From an uncultured Oscillospiraceae bacterium (GTDB lineage Bacteria > Bacillota > Clostridia > Oscillospirales > Oscillospiraceae), in the NCBI GenBank assembly GCA_934589705.1, contig CAKTOH010000001.1, positions 184,061 to 248,060 of the forward strand: a DNA stretch of 64,000 bases, in the 5' to 3' direction. The notes below the pieces were generated by a model that saw only the letters and a list, made by a program, of their open reading frames with translations, was not told the DNA's origin and made no database searches. Both the position numbers and the translations under genes were made by a program. Numbering within the stretch: the stretch's first letter is position 1; each line of letters begins with the position of its first letter. Positions 16,795 through 25,590 of the stretch are shown one piece after another.

Positions 16795-17268
16795 ATGGCA
16801 ACAAAAACAAACGCGGTCAGACTGGTAGAGCAGGCAAAAATTCCCTGCCGGGAGGCCTTCTACGAGTTTGACGAAAATGATCTCAGCGGTACCCATGCGG
16901 CGGACGCCATCGGCCTTCCCCAGGAGCAGGTTTTCAAAACCCTGGTGGCCCGGGGCGAAAAAACGGGCATCAATGTCTTCTGCATTCCCGTGTGCTGCGA
17001 ACTGGATCTGAAAAAGGCGGCCAAAGCCGCCGGGGACAAAAACATGGAGCTGGTGGCGGTGAAGGAGCTGCTGGGGCTCACCGGCTATATCCGGGGCGGA
17101 TGCAGTCCTGTGGGCATGAAGAAAAAATACCCCACCTTTATGGATGAAACCTGTGTGCTCTGGGAGGAAATTGCGGTGTCCGCCGGAGCCAGAGGGCATC
17201 AGCTCATCGTCCCGCCGGAGCCTCTGGCAGAGCTTGTGGGCGCAAAACTGCTGGATTTGGTGAAATAA
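16795..17268 (+). CDS. ybaK: Cys-tRNA(Pro)/aminoacyl-tRNA deacylase YbaK
   Basis: 157-residue cytoplasmic editing enzyme that hydrolyses mischarged Cys-tRNA(Pro) (YbaK/EbsC branch of the ProX superfamily). Visible features are the substrate-pocket region GLPQEQVFKTLVARGEK, a conserved Lys in AAKAAGDKNMELV, and the C-terminal GYIRGGCSPVGMKKKYPTF block with the family's GGxSP motif. The start at 16795 places the gene just after a TATAAT box, with GGCGGTGA as a weak ribosome site. Its stop codon TAA is also the first base triplet of repeat family C copy 1. Confidence 0.92.
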   Translation: MATKTNAVRLVEQAKIPCREAFYEFDENDLSGTHAADAIGLPQEQVFKTLVARGEKTGINVFCIPVCCELDLKKAAKAAGDKNMELVAVKELLGLTGYIRGGCSPVGMKKKYPTFMDETCVLWEEIAVSAGARGHQLIVPPEPLAELVGAKLLDLVK

Positions 17269-17439
17269 TACTATTTCTTAATAAAATGATTTCATCATTT
17301 TATTCTGCCTTTTTCTGGCAAACCGCCTGGGCGGCGGTAAGAAATGTATTGACTTCGTTTTTAGCGGCAGTGGCCGCTGGCCGCAATCCTGCGGCCGAAT
17401 GAAAACGCTTTTAAGCGTTTTCATTAAAAACTCGTATAA
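17266..17439. repeat. Stop-codon-abutting repeat family C, copy 1
   Basis: Starts TAATACTATTTCTTAAT exactly at the ybaK stop codon, then an AAAATGATTTCATCATTTT palindrome, GC-rich hairpins around GCGGCAGTGGCCGCTGGCCGC, and a final GAAAACGCTTTTAAGCGTTTTC palindrome ending ACTCGTATAA. It is nearly identical to 63562-63736. No gene inside. It fills the space to the TSCPD gene and may terminate ybaK transcripts. Confidence 0.85.
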
Positions 17440-17462
17440 CAAACAGAAAGGATAAGGCAACT

Positions 17463-17708
17463 ATGTATCAGTATAAAACCAAGGGAACCTGCTCTCAGAT
17501 GATCTATTTCGACATTGAGGACGGCAAGGTAAAGAACGTGGAATTTGTCGGCGGCTGCAACGGCAACCTGAAAGGCATCGGCCAGCTTGTAGAGGGCATG
17601 GACGTGGATACAGTGATCTCCCGCCTAGAGGGCACCACCTGCGGCATGAAGCCCACCTCCTGCCCAGATCAGCTGGCAAAGGCTCTGAAGCAGGCCAAAA
17701 ACGCCTGA
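17463..17708 (+). CDS. TSCPD domain protein (TIGR03905 family)
   Basis: 81-residue protein with four conserved Cys: C10 (KGTCSQM), C34 (GGCNGN), C61 (TTCGMK) and C67 (TSCPDQ). The TSCPD name comes from the last motif, shared with the C-terminus of vitamin B12-dependent ribonucleotide reductases, where it is thought to bind metal; the role of these free-standing versions is unknown. The ATG follows AAAGGATAAGG. It is directly downstream of a family C repeat and is followed by a terminator. Confidence 0.85.
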   Translation: MYQYKTKGTCSQMIYFDIEDGKVKNVEFVGGCNGNLKGIGQLVEGMDVDTVISRLEGTTCGMKPTSCPDQLAKALKQAKNA

Positions 17709-17723
17709 ACACGGGAATATATC

Positions 17724-17755
17724 AAAAAAGCACATCCGGTCGGATGTGCTTTTTT
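17724..17755. terminator. Bidirectional terminator
   Basis: AAAAAAGCACATCC (from 17724) pairs with GGATGTGCTTTTTT (to 17755), between convergent genes. Confidence 0.9.
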
Positions 17756-17761
17756 CATATC

Positions 17762-18235
17762 TTAGGAGCAGATATTCTCCTGTTCATGCCGCAAAAGCCA
17801 CATTTCCCGCATCCGCTCCATAAATTCCGGCAGATTTGCCGGAGAAACGACTTCCTTGGGATTCTCCGGCTGAAGCCAGGGAAGCTCCATTTCCCCGACC
17901 CACAGGAAAAAGCTGTCGTCCTCCTCCGCCCGTTCCGGTGCGATGGAAACCCCCTCCGCCGCCAGAGCATCGGTGCCCCACTTCACAATCTTTCCGATGA
18001 CCCGATAACAGGCCAGATACACGGTGGGGGTAAAGGGCATCAATTCAGAAGGCCCCATGGGGTCAATGCCCATCCGGTTCAGTGCCACGCAAAGCCCCGG
18101 ATATGTAATGGGCAGTGCCTCATAGTAGTTTTTGCAATAGGCGCAGCCGCAATGGTCGGCGGCATTGGCCCGGGTGTGAGCCCTGGTCTTCTCCACGTCC
18201 ACCTGCACCACCCAATCCGCAAGTTCAAACAGCAA
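17762..18235 (-). CDS. Hypothetical protein with CxCxxC cluster
   Basis: 157 residues, soluble. I do not recognise the family. The N-terminal part has HCGCAYCKNYYEAL, a Cys cluster that could bind zinc, followed by YPGLCVALNRMGIDPMGPSELM. The start is TTG at 18235, preceded at 8 bases by AAAGGAG, which lies inside the last codons of engB, so the gene is translationally linked to engB and is the last of the lon-engB run. No membrane segment is present. The mild acidic C-terminus gives no clue to function. Confidence 0.7.
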   Translation of the reverse strand: MLFELADWVVQVDVEKTRAHTRANAADHCGCAYCKNYYEALPITYPGLCVALNRMGIDPMGPSELMPFTPTVYLACYRVIGKIVKWGTDALAAEGVSIAPERAEEDDSFFLWVGEMELPWLQPENPKEVVSPANLPEFMERMREMWLLRHEQENICS

Positions 18236-18240
18236 GTCAG

Positions 18241-18825
18241 TTACTCCTTTACCGCACTCAGGATTCGGCGCACCAGTTCCTCCCGACCGTCCCCCTTCTC
18301 CGCGGAGAAGGGAATGACAGGGCAGCTGTCCGGCAGCCCCAAGTCCCGGCGGATGACTTCCAGATTGGGCTTCAGCTCACTTTTTTTCAGCTTGTCCATT
18401 TTGTTGGCTACCACCACAAAGGGGCAGCCGCTGTCCAGGAACCAGTTTGCCATGGTGATGTCGTTATTCGTAGGCGGATGCCGGTAGTCCACAATCAGCA
18501 CCCCCAGGTTGATCCGCTGGGCGGCGAAGTAGTCCTCCATGAGCCTGCCCCACCGCTCCTTCTCCTGCTGGGACACCTTGGCGAAGCCGTAGCCCGGCAA
18601 ATCCACCAGATAGCATTTCCGGTCGATGACGAAGTAGTTCACGTGGACGGTCTTTCCCGGCTTATCCCCTACCCTGGCAAAATTCTTCCGCTGAAGCAGC
18701 CGGTTGATCACCGAGGATTTTCCCACATTGGACTTTCCGGCGAAGGCAATCTCCGGCAGCCGATTCTTGGGAAAATCCCCGGTAGAAGCGGCGGAAATCA
18801 GGAATTCCACATTCTGAAAATTCAT
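18241..18825 (-). CDS. engB: Ribosome biogenesis GTPase YsxC/EngB
   Basis: 194-residue GTPase of the YihA/YsxC family needed for 50S subunit assembly. G1 AGKSNVGKSSVIN is at about residues 29-41, G3 DLPGYG near 75, G4 NKMD near 130 and G5 SAEKGDG near 160. It follows lon by 9 bases on the same strand; lon-engB adjacency is common in Firmicutes and supports the call. Length and motif spacing are normal. Confidence 0.95.
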   Translation of the reverse strand: MNFQNVEFLISAASTGDFPKNRLPEIAFAGKSNVGKSSVINRLLQRKNFARVGDKPGKTVHVNYFVIDRKCYLVDLPGYGFAKVSQQEKERWGRLMEDYFAAQRINLGVLIVDYRHPPTNNDITMANWFLDSGCPFVVVANKMDKLKKSELKPNLEVIRRDLGLPDSCPVIPFSAEKGDGREELVRRILSAVKE

Positions 18826-18834
18826 ATTTCCTCC

Positions 18835-21240
18835 TTACTGCCGCAGCTGAGGCTTTCTGGGCTTTTTCACCAGCTCTCCGGGCAGCTCCGGCAAGATGCC
18901 GGGTGCGCACTCGGTCTGCCTGTTCAGAGCCGCGTCCAGCACCGTGTCCACGGTCTGGGCGGTGATAAAATTCAGCTGACGGCGGACGGTCTGGTCGATT
19001 TCCTCCAAATCCCGCTCGTTGTCCGCGGGGATAATCACCGTCCGGATGCCATGGCGCAGAGCCGCCATGGTCTTCTCCCGGAGGCCGCCGATCCGCATGA
19101 CCCGGCCCCGAAGGGAAATCTCGCCGGTCATGGCCACATCCCGCCGGACGGACACGCCTGTCAGGGCGGAAACAATGGCCGTGCACACCGTCACACCGGC
19201 CGAGGGGCCATCCTTGGGCACCGCCCCCTCCGGGAAATGGACGTGGATGTCCTTGGTCTTATAGAAATCCGGGGTGATACCCAGCTTTCCGGCGTTGGCC
19301 CGGATGTAGCTCATGGCCGCGTGGGCGGATTCCTTCATCACATCGCCCAGGTTGCCGGTGAGCTCCAGCTTGCCGCTGCCGTCCATAACGCCGGCTTCAA
19401 CTTCCAGGGTTTCGCCGCCCACGCTGGTCCAGGCCAGGCCTGTGACCAGACCCACCTGATCAGTACATGGCAGCCGGTCAGGTACAAACTTCCGCACTCC
19501 CAAAAACTGTTCCAGGCTGTTCGGCGCCACTACAATTTTCTTGGTTTCAGGATCCTCCAGCAGCCCCATGGCGGTCTTCCGGCAGATCTCGCCGAAATCC
19601 CGCTCCAGGCTCCGGACGCCGGATTCTCTGGTATAGCAGGCGATGATCTCCCGCACCGCCTCATCGGTAATGCGCAGCTGGCTCTTTTTCAGGCCGTGCT
19701 TTTGCAGCTGCTTGGGAATCAGATGATTCTTGGCGATCATCAGCTTCTCCTCGTCGGTATAGGAGCCCAGCTCGATGATCTCCATCCGATCCAGCAGCGG
19801 CCGGGGCACGGTGTCCAGGGTATTGGCGGTGGTGATGAACAGCACATCGGAAAGATCATAGGGAATTTCCAGATAATGATCCCGATAAGTCCGGTTCTGC
19901 TCCGCGTCCAGCACCTCCAGCAAAGCCGCGCTGGGGTCGCCCCGGTAATCCGAGCCCATTTTGTCGATTTCGTCCAGCAGAAGCACCGGATTGCTGCTTC
20001 CGGCCTGGGTCATGGCGTTCATGATCCGGCCGGGCATGGCACCCACATAGGTCTTCCGATGACCCCGGATGTCCGCCTCATCGTGGACGCCGCCCAGAGA
20101 AACTCTCGCCATTTTCCGGTTCAGCGCCTTGGCAACGGAATAGGAAACAGAGGTCTTGCCCACGCCGGGAGGCCCCACCAGGCAAAGAATCTGAGGCGGC
20201 ATCTCCGGGGCGGTCTGGCGGACGGCAATGGCCTCCAGAATCCGCTCCTTCACCTTCTCCATGCCGAAGTGATCCTTATCCAGAATTTTCCGGGCAGCGT
20301 TCACGTCCAGCCGCTCCTTGGTCTTGGTATTCCAGGGCAGCTCCAGCACCGTGTCCAGGTAATTTCGCAGAACCGCCCCCTCGGAAGAGCCGAAGGGCTG
20401 CTTTTTCAGCCGCTCCACATCCTTGAGAAGCTTCTTTTCCACGTCCTCGGAAAGCTTCAGACCCTGGATTTCCGCGGCGTAGCTTTCGCACTCATTTTCG
20501 TCCTCGCCCTCACCCAGCTCGTCCTGAATTACCTTGATCTGCTCGCGCAGATAGTAATCCCGCTGGTTTTTGTCCATGACCTCCTTGGTCTTTTCCTGAA
20601 TCTCGGATTCCAGATTCAGCATCTCCACCTCCCGGTGAAGAAGACGCAGCGCCATTTCCAGTCGGCGGACGGGGTTCAGCTGGCACAGCAGCTTCCCCTT
20701 GTCCGGGAACTCAATTCCGGAATTCTGGGCAATGCTGTCGGCGATATAGCCGCAGCTGTTGCTTGCCATCATGTGCAGATACACCGCCTGGGCAGGATGC
20801 TCGGACATCTGCAAATACAGCCCATACAGGTTATTGGCCTCCCGGCGCAGAGCCTGGGCCCGCATGGAGTCCCCTTCCTCCGGCTCCGGCACAGCCTCAA
20901 CGGTACCGGCCAGGTAAGGCTCGGACTGGGACACCTCGGTAATTCTGCCCCGGCACAGACCGGTGACCAGAATCCGCAGATTCTCCCCCTGGGGTCTGAG
21001 CACCTGCTTGACCTTGGCCACGGTGCCCACGGCGTACAGATCCTTGAGCTTCGGGTCATCTACCAGCAAATCCTTCTGGGGTACCAGAAACAAGGTCTGA
21101 TTCTCCTTCATGGCCGCTTCCAGCGCCAGCACGGACTTGGCCCTGCCCACATCGAAATGTACTGTCTGATCCGGGAATACCGCCAGCCCCCGTAGCGCCA
21201 GAATCGGCAGCTTGCCCGCATACAACTTTTCTTCGTTCAA
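18835..21240 (-). CDS. lon: ATP-dependent protease La (Lon)
   Basis: 801-residue cytoplasmic AAA+ protease that degrades misfolded and regulatory proteins. In order: LON N-terminal substrate domain (residues 1-200), coiled-coil linker, AAA+ module with Walker A GPPGVGKTS near 350 and Walker B LLLDEIDKMGSD, and the serine/lysine protease domain with the catalytic Ser in KDGPSAGVT and the Lys in GGLREKTMAA. The start codon is TTG (21240) with AGGAGGGG about 9 bases upstream. A terminator separates it from clpX, so it probably has its own promoter or depends on readthrough. Confidence 0.95.
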   Translation of the reverse strand: MNEEKLYAGKLPILALRGLAVFPDQTVHFDVGRAKSVLALEAAMKENQTLFLVPQKDLLVDDPKLKDLYAVGTVAKVKQVLRPQGENLRILVTGLCRGRITEVSQSEPYLAGTVEAVPEPEEGDSMRAQALRREANNLYGLYLQMSEHPAQAVYLHMMASNSCGYIADSIAQNSGIEFPDKGKLLCQLNPVRRLEMALRLLHREVEMLNLESEIQEKTKEVMDKNQRDYYLREQIKVIQDELGEGEDENECESYAAEIQGLKLSEDVEKKLLKDVERLKKQPFGSSEGAVLRNYLDTVLELPWNTKTKERLDVNAARKILDKDHFGMEKVKERILEAIAVRQTAPEMPPQILCLVGPPGVGKTSVSYSVAKALNRKMARVSLGGVHDEADIRGHRKTYVGAMPGRIMNAMTQAGSSNPVLLLDEIDKMGSDYRGDPSAALLEVLDAEQNRTYRDHYLEIPYDLSDVLFITTANTLDTVPRPLLDRMEIIELGSYTDEEKLMIAKNHLIPKQLQKHGLKKSQLRITDEAVREIIACYTRESGVRSLERDFGEICRKTAMGLLEDPETKKIVVAPNSLEQFLGVRKFVPDRLPCTDQVGLVTGLAWTSVGGETLEVEAGVMDGSGKLELTGNLGDVMKESAHAAMSYIRANAGKLGITPDFYKTKDIHVHFPEGAVPKDGPSAGVTVCTAIVSALTGVSVRRDVAMTGEISLRGRVMRIGGLREKTMAALRHGIRTVIIPADNERDLEEIDQTVRRQLNFITAQTVDTVLDAALNRQTECAPGILPELPGELVKKPRKPQLRQ

Positions 21241-21260
21241 GGGTTTTCCCCTCCTTTTGC

Positions 21261-21290
21261 AAAAAAGGGGGTAGTCTCGGCTACCCCCTT
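21261..21290 (-). terminator. Terminator between clpX and lon
   Basis: Minus-strand AAGGGGGTAG, a 6-base loop and CTACCCCCTT, followed by a T-run. Confidence 0.85.
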
Positions 21291-21294
21291 TCGG

Positions 21295-22563
21295 TTATCG
21301 TTTGCCAGAGAGCTTCTTTTCTCTGGGGTGTGCGGCATCGCGCACGATTTGGGGCTCCGCGCCGTCCACAGCCTCCGGGGTGATAATGACCTTCTGAATG
21401 GAAAGATCCGAGGGAATCAGATACATGATTCCCGTCATGATCTTCTCCATGATTGCCCGCAGACCCCGGGCGCCGATCTGACGGTCGATGGCCTTCTGCG
21501 CAATCAGCAGCAGGGCTTCGTCCGTGACCTCCAGCTGAACCCCGTCCATGTTCAGAAGGGCCTGATACTGCTTAGTCAGGGCGTTCTTCGGCTCCACCAG
21601 AATCCGAACCAGGTCATTCTGGGTCAGACTCTTCAGGGTGGTGATTACGGGCATACGGCCCACCAGCTCCGGGATAATGCCGAATTTCAGCAGGTCATGA
21701 GGTTCCACCTGGGTAAACAGGGTACCCACATCCCGCTGGGCTTTGCTCTGCACGGGAGCGTCAAAGCCGATGGCGCTTTTGTCCGTCCGCTTCTCGATGA
21801 TCTTATCCAGGCCGTCGAAGGCGCCGCCGCAGATGAACAGGATATTGGTGGTATCCACCTGAATCATCTCCTGCTGGGGATGCTTCCGGCCTCCCTGAGG
21901 CGGCACGTTGGCCACGGTGCCCTCCAGAATCTTCAGCAGTGCCTGCTGAACGCCTTCGCCGGACACGTCCCGGGTGATGGAGGTATTCTCGCTCTTTCGC
22001 GCGATCTTATCCATCTCGTCGATGTAAATGATGCCCCGCTGGGCAAGCTCCACATCAAAGTCCGCCGCCTGCAAAAGCCGCAGCAGAATATTTTCCACAT
22101 CATCGCCCACATAGCCCGCTTCCGTCAAAGTGGTGGCGTCGGCAATGGCGAAGGGGACGTTCAGAATCTTTGCCAGGGTCTGGGCGAACAGAGTCTTGCC
22201 GCTGCCTGTGGGGCCGATGAGCAAAATATTGCTCTTTTGCAGCTCCACTTCGGAATCCGCCCCCAGGTAAATCCGCTTATAGTGGTTGTACACCGCCACG
22301 GACAGGGCTACCTTCGCGTCGTCCTGACCGATGATGTAGCGATCCATAAAGGACTTCATTTCCACGGGCGTGGGCAAATGCTCCGGAGCCTTCAGTGCCT
22401 CCGGAGTATCCAGATCATATTCCTCCCGCAGCAGATCGCTGCATGCCTGCACGCAATCGCTGCAAATATACACCCCAGGCCCGGCAATCAGCCGGGATGT
22501 CTGATTCTCCCGCTTACCGCAGAAGCTGCAGCGAATCGGCGGCTGCTCGTTATTCTTTGCCAT
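21295..22563 (-). CDS. clpX: ClpX, ATP-dependent unfoldase subunit of ClpXP
   Basis: 422 residues. The N-terminal zinc-binding domain has Cys12, Cys15, Cys34 and Cys37; the AAA+ module has Walker [10 protein letters not shown] near residue 115, Walker [11 protein letters not shown] and sensor motifs, and [14 protein letters not shown] is typical of ClpX. It unfolds tagged substrates and feeds them to ClpP. clpP is directly upstream (34 bases) and tig is before that, the standard tig-clpP-clpX order. Confidence 0.96.
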   Translation of the reverse strand: MAKNNEQPPIRCSFCGKRENQTSRLIAGPGVYICSDCVQACSDLLREEYDLDTPEALKAPEHLPTPVEMKSFMDRYIIGQDDAKVALSVAVYNHYKRIYLGADSEVELQKSNILLIGPTGSGKTLFAQTLAKILNVPFAIADATTLTEAGYVGDDVENILLRLLQAADFDVELAQRGIIYIDEMDKIARKSENTSITRDVSGEGVQQALLKILEGTVANVPPQGGRKHPQQEMIQVDTTNILFICGGAFDGLDKIIEKRTDKSAIGFDAPVQSKAQRDVGTLFTQVEPHDLLKFGIIPELVGRMPVITTLKSLTQNDLVRILVEPKNALTKQYQALLNMDGVQLEVTDEALLLIAQKAIDRQIGARGLRAIMEKIMTGIMYLIPSDLSIQKVIITPEAVDGAEPQIVRDAAHPREKKLSGKR

Positions 22564-22597
22564 GCACCTGGTACCTCGTTTCTACGTTAATCTGTCT

Positions 22598-23179
22598 TTA
22601 GTGGTGCTCCAGCACCCGATCGATCAGGCCGAAGGCCTTGGCCTCGTCGGCAGTCATGAAATTATCCCGCTCACAGGCAGCGGCAACGGTTTCCAGGGGC
22701 TGTCCGCAGTTCTCGGACAGAATCCGGTTCATCCGCTCCTTAATGGTCTGCAAACGCTTCATGTGGATGGCCATATCCGTAATCTGACCCTGGGTGCCCG
22801 CGGAGGGCTGGTGAATCATGATTTCGGAATTGGGCAGAGCCATCCGCTTGCCCTTGGCACCGGAACTCAGCAGGAACGCACCCATAGAGGCCGCCATGCC
22901 AACGCAAATGGTGGCTACATCGCACTTGATGTACTGCATGGTGTCGTAAATTGCCATACCTGCCGTGACGCTGCCGCCGGGGCTGTTGATATAGAACTGG
23001 ATATCCTTGTCCGGGTCCTGAGCCTCCAGATACAGCATCTGGGCGACCACCAGGGAGGCGGTGGTGTCATTGACCTCCTCGGACAGGAAAATAATACGGT
23101 CATTCAGCAGACGGGAGAAAATGTCATAGCTGCGCTCGCCGCGGCTGGTCTGCTCAACAACATAGGGAACTAAACTCAT
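22598..23179 (-). CDS. clpP: ClpP, proteolytic subunit of Clp proteases
   Basis: 193 residues from the ATG at 23179, chosen because AGGAGACACTACC precedes it; an ATG six codons upstream overlaps that site. Catalytic triad: Ser98 in GMAASMGAF, His123 in [11 protein letters not shown], and an Asp near 172 in the ERDNFM segment. It forms the tetradecameric chamber used by ClpX and ClpC-type ATPases; both kinds of partner are encoded in this window (21295 and 37158). Confidence 0.96.
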   Translation of the reverse strand: MSLVPYVVEQTSRGERSYDIFSRLLNDRIIFLSEEVNDTTASLVVAQMLYLEAQDPDKDIQFYINSPGGSVTAGMAIYDTMQYIKCDVATICVGMAASMGAFLLSSGAKGKRMALPNSEIMIHQPSAGTQGQITDMAIHMKRLQTIKERMNRILSENCGQPLETVAAACERDNFMTADEAKAFGLIDRVLEHH

Positions 23180-23250
23180 GGTAGTGTCTCCTTTCATGGG
23201 ATTCGATACGAAACATTCTAGCCATCCCAGGAGAAAGTTATTCCGGGGAA

Positions 23251-23284
23251 ATCAGGGAAACCGGCTTAGACCGGTTTCCCTGAT
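23251..23284. other. Strong hairpin between tig and clpP
   Basis: ATCAGGGAAACCGG and CCGGTTTCCCTGAT form a perfect 14 bp stem with a 6-base loop. There is no T-run, so it may act on RNA stability or be part of the adjacent repeat rather than a terminator. Confidence 0.6.
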
Positions 23285-23295
23285 GGTCGGTGCTT

Positions 23296-23460
23296 AGGGA
23301 AGCTCTGATTAAATCGGCAAGAGCTGGCGGCGAGAGATTTTGTTTCCAGACAAGGTTCGAAAAACGGAGGAATACTGTATGTATTTCCCGTTTTTCAAAC
23401 CGAAGTCTGGGAGCAAAAGATCCGTCGTCCAGCCGCAGACGATTTATTCAGAGTTTCCCT
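23296..23460. repeat. Palindromic repeat family B, copy 1 (MITE-like, 165 bp)
   Basis: Ends AGGGAAGCTCTGATTAAATC and, inverted, AGGGAAACTCTGAATAAATC. Inside are GGCGAGAGATTTT, the central hairpin around GGAATACTGTATGTATTTCC with long arms AAAAACGG/CCGTTTTT, and AAAAGATCCG. It starts 5 bases after the tig stop codon. No coding potential; no transposase. Other copies: 32096, 57974, 63784. Confidence 0.85.
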
Positions 23461-23465
23461 TTGAA

Positions 23466-24770
23466 TCAGCCCTCGGTCTTCTCCTCAGCCTTGGGAGCCA
23501 CGGCTACGGCAGAGTCCACGATCAGCTTGATGGCCTTCCGGGTAACCAGGCTGCCGGTGAGCTCCTCGGCGGGAACCATCTCCTTGACCTTAGCCTCTTC
23601 CAGCTCGTACTGCTTGGCCAGAGACTTGACTTCCTCCTCGATTTCCTCCTCGGTGGCGGCCAGGCCCTCGGCCTTGGCAATCGCCTCCAGGGTGACGGAG
23701 ATCTTGGCCTGCTTCTCGGCGGCGGGACGGAAGGCATTGCGCATGGTGTTCACATCGCCGCCCATCATCTTGGCGTACTGCTCCATGGAGTAGCCGCTCA
23801 TCTGCAGCTGATAGCCGAACCGCTCCATCTGAACGTCCAGCTCATTTTCCACCAGTGCCTTAGGCATATCCACGGTGGTGTTCTCGGCGGCCTTCTCCAC
23901 GCAGGCATTCTCGAAGGCGGAATCCGCCTGCTTCTGGGCCTGCTCCAGAGCCTTTGCACGGACATCGGCCTTCAGGGCGTCCAGGGTGTCAAACTCGGAA
24001 ACGTCCTTGGCAAACTCATCGTCCATCTCGGGAACCATGGTCACGGTGACCTTGTTCAGCTTGACGTGGAACACAACAGCCTTGCCGGCCAGCTCCTTGT
24101 GGTAATCCTCAGGGAAGGTGATGTCGATGTCCTTCTCCTCGCCGGCGGTCATGCCCACCACCTGCTCCTCAAAGCCGGGGACGAACTGGCCGGAGCCCAG
24201 CTTCAGGTCGACGTTCTCGCCCTTGCCGCCCTCGAAGGGCACGCCGTTGTCGAAGCCCTCGAAGTCAATGTTGGCGGTGTCGCCCATCTGCGCGGCCCGG
24301 TCAACGGTCTCAGTGGAGGCAACGTTCTGAGCCATCCGATCCAGCTCGGCCTGAACCTGCTCATCGGTGACGGAAGCCTCGGTCTTCTCCACCTCAAGAC
24401 CCTTGTACTGACCCAGGGTGACCTCAGGATAAACCTCGGTGGTCAGGGTCAGGGTGACGGAGCCGTCGTCCTCGATCTTCATATCGGTCAGGCTGGGACG
24501 GCCGATGGCCTTGAAGCCCTCCTGCTTGGCAACGGCAAAGTCATAAACCTCGGAGAAAACCTCCTCCAGGCCGTCTTCGTAGAAAACGTGAGCGCCGTAC
24601 AGAGCCTCGATCATCTTCCGGGGAGCCTTGCCCTTCCGGAAGCCGGGAACCAGAATCTGCTTGCGGGCCTTCAGATAAGCCTTATTGATACCGGTCTCCA
24701 TCAGATCCTTGTCGATTTCCACCACGATGGTGGCCTCGTTGCCGTTTCTTTCAATGTTCTTTACGTTCAT
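23466..24770 (-). CDS. tig: Trigger factor (ribosome-associated chaperone)
   Basis: 434-residue peptidyl-prolyl isomerase and chaperone at the ribosome exit tunnel. The N-terminal ribosome-binding domain carries the signature loop VPGFRKGKAPRKMIE at about residues 43-57; a FKBP-like domain with FEGGKGENVDLKLGSGQFVPGFEEQVVGM follows (about 160-245); a long helical C-terminal domain ends with an Ala/Glu-rich tail. The ATG follows GGAGGACAACAACC. It heads the tig-clpP-clpX group. Confidence 0.96.
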   Translation of the reverse strand: MNVKNIERNGNEATIVVEIDKDLMETGINKAYLKARKQILVPGFRKGKAPRKMIEALYGAHVFYEDGLEEVFSEVYDFAVAKQEGFKAIGRPSLTDMKIEDDGSVTLTLTTEVYPEVTLGQYKGLEVEKTEASVTDEQVQAELDRMAQNVASTETVDRAAQMGDTANIDFEGFDNGVPFEGGKGENVDLKLGSGQFVPGFEEQVVGMTAGEEKDIDITFPEDYHKELAGKAVVFHVKLNKVTVTMVPEMDDEFAKDVSEFDTLDALKADVRAKALEQAQKQADSAFENACVEKAAENTTVDMPKALVENELDVQMERFGYQLQMSGYSMEQYAKMMGGDVNTMRNAFRPAAEKQAKISVTLEAIAKAEGLAATEEEIEEEVKSLAKQYELEEAKVKEMVPAEELTGSLVTRKAIKLIVDSAVAVAPKAEEKTEG

Positions 24771-24886
24771 TGGTTGTTGTCCTCCTAAATTGGTTCGCAG
24801 GGCGATACCATTCTATATATAATTTCATAGCCGAACCATTCTATCAAAATATACGGCTTTTGTCCATAGTTTTTCAGAAATTTCTT

Positions 24887-25576
24887 TTACAAAATTACAG
24901 GATATGGATGGAATCCCAGATAATCCGCCGAAACCAGACGAAACTCCACCCCGTCCCACTGTCCCTCCATGGCAAGCCTGTGGCTCCCGCCGTGCAGATG
25001 ACCGTAAAAGCACCGGCGCACCTCATATTTGGCAAGCAGTTCCAGAATTTCCGGGCATTCATAGCCCTTGTACCGGGGCGGGTAATGTAAAAAGACGATT
25101 TTCGGCTTCTCCCCTGCCGCTTTCAGGGAGGCTTCCAGGCGCATCAGCTCCCGGCGAAAGACCTTCTCGTCGTGCTGGCCGCTTCTGTCCTCCTCGAAAA
25201 ACCAGCCCCGGGTGCCGCAGATGGCGTAGTCACCGTATTCATAGGCGTTGTTATTCAGCAGTTCCAAGTCGGAAAAGCCGTTTTCCTGGCAGAATTTCCG
25301 GAATTTCGCCCCGGTGCTCCACCAATAGTCGTGGTTTCCCTTCACGATGATCTTCCTGCCAGGAATTTCGTTCATCCAGGCAAAGTCCAGCTTGGCTCCT
25401 TCCAAGTCCAGAGCCCAGCTCAAATCTCCCAGGAGCACCGTGGTGTCCTCAGGCCGGATGACCTTCATTCCCTCCTTCAGCTTATCCATATAGCCCACCC
25501 AGGCGCCGCCGAATACGTCCATGGGCTTGGGCGCGCCCAGGCATAAGTGTAAATCTCCGATTGCGTATAACGCCAA
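24887..25576 (-). CDS. Calcineurin-like metallophosphoesterase
   Basis: About 229 residues. Metal-binding motifs are visible: YAIGDLHLC near the N-terminus, GDLSWALD, KGNHDYWW, and GHLHGGSH near the C-terminus, the DxH/GD/GNHD/GHxH set of calcineurin-type phosphoesterases. The start is taken as TTG at 25576, giving MALYAIGDLHL, because GGGAGGT lies 6 bases upstream; an ATG 15 bases earlier overlaps the previous stop codon and would bury this ribosome site. Substrate is unknown. It follows the threonine-synthase-like gene with overlap or near overlap, so the two are cotranscribed. Confidence 0.88.
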   Translation of the reverse strand: MALYAIGDLHLCLGAPKPMDVFGGAWVGYMDKLKEGMKVIRPEDTTVLLGDLSWALDLEGAKLDFAWMNEIPGRKIIVKGNHDYWWSTGAKFRKFCQENGFSDLELLNNNAYEYGDYAICGTRGWFFEEDRSGQHDEKVFRRELMRLEASLKAAGEKPKIVFLHYPPRYKGYECPEILELLAKYEVRRCFYGHLHGGSHRLAMEGQWDGVEFRLVSADYLGFHPYPVIL

Positions 25577-25590
25577 AGGCGCACCTCCCA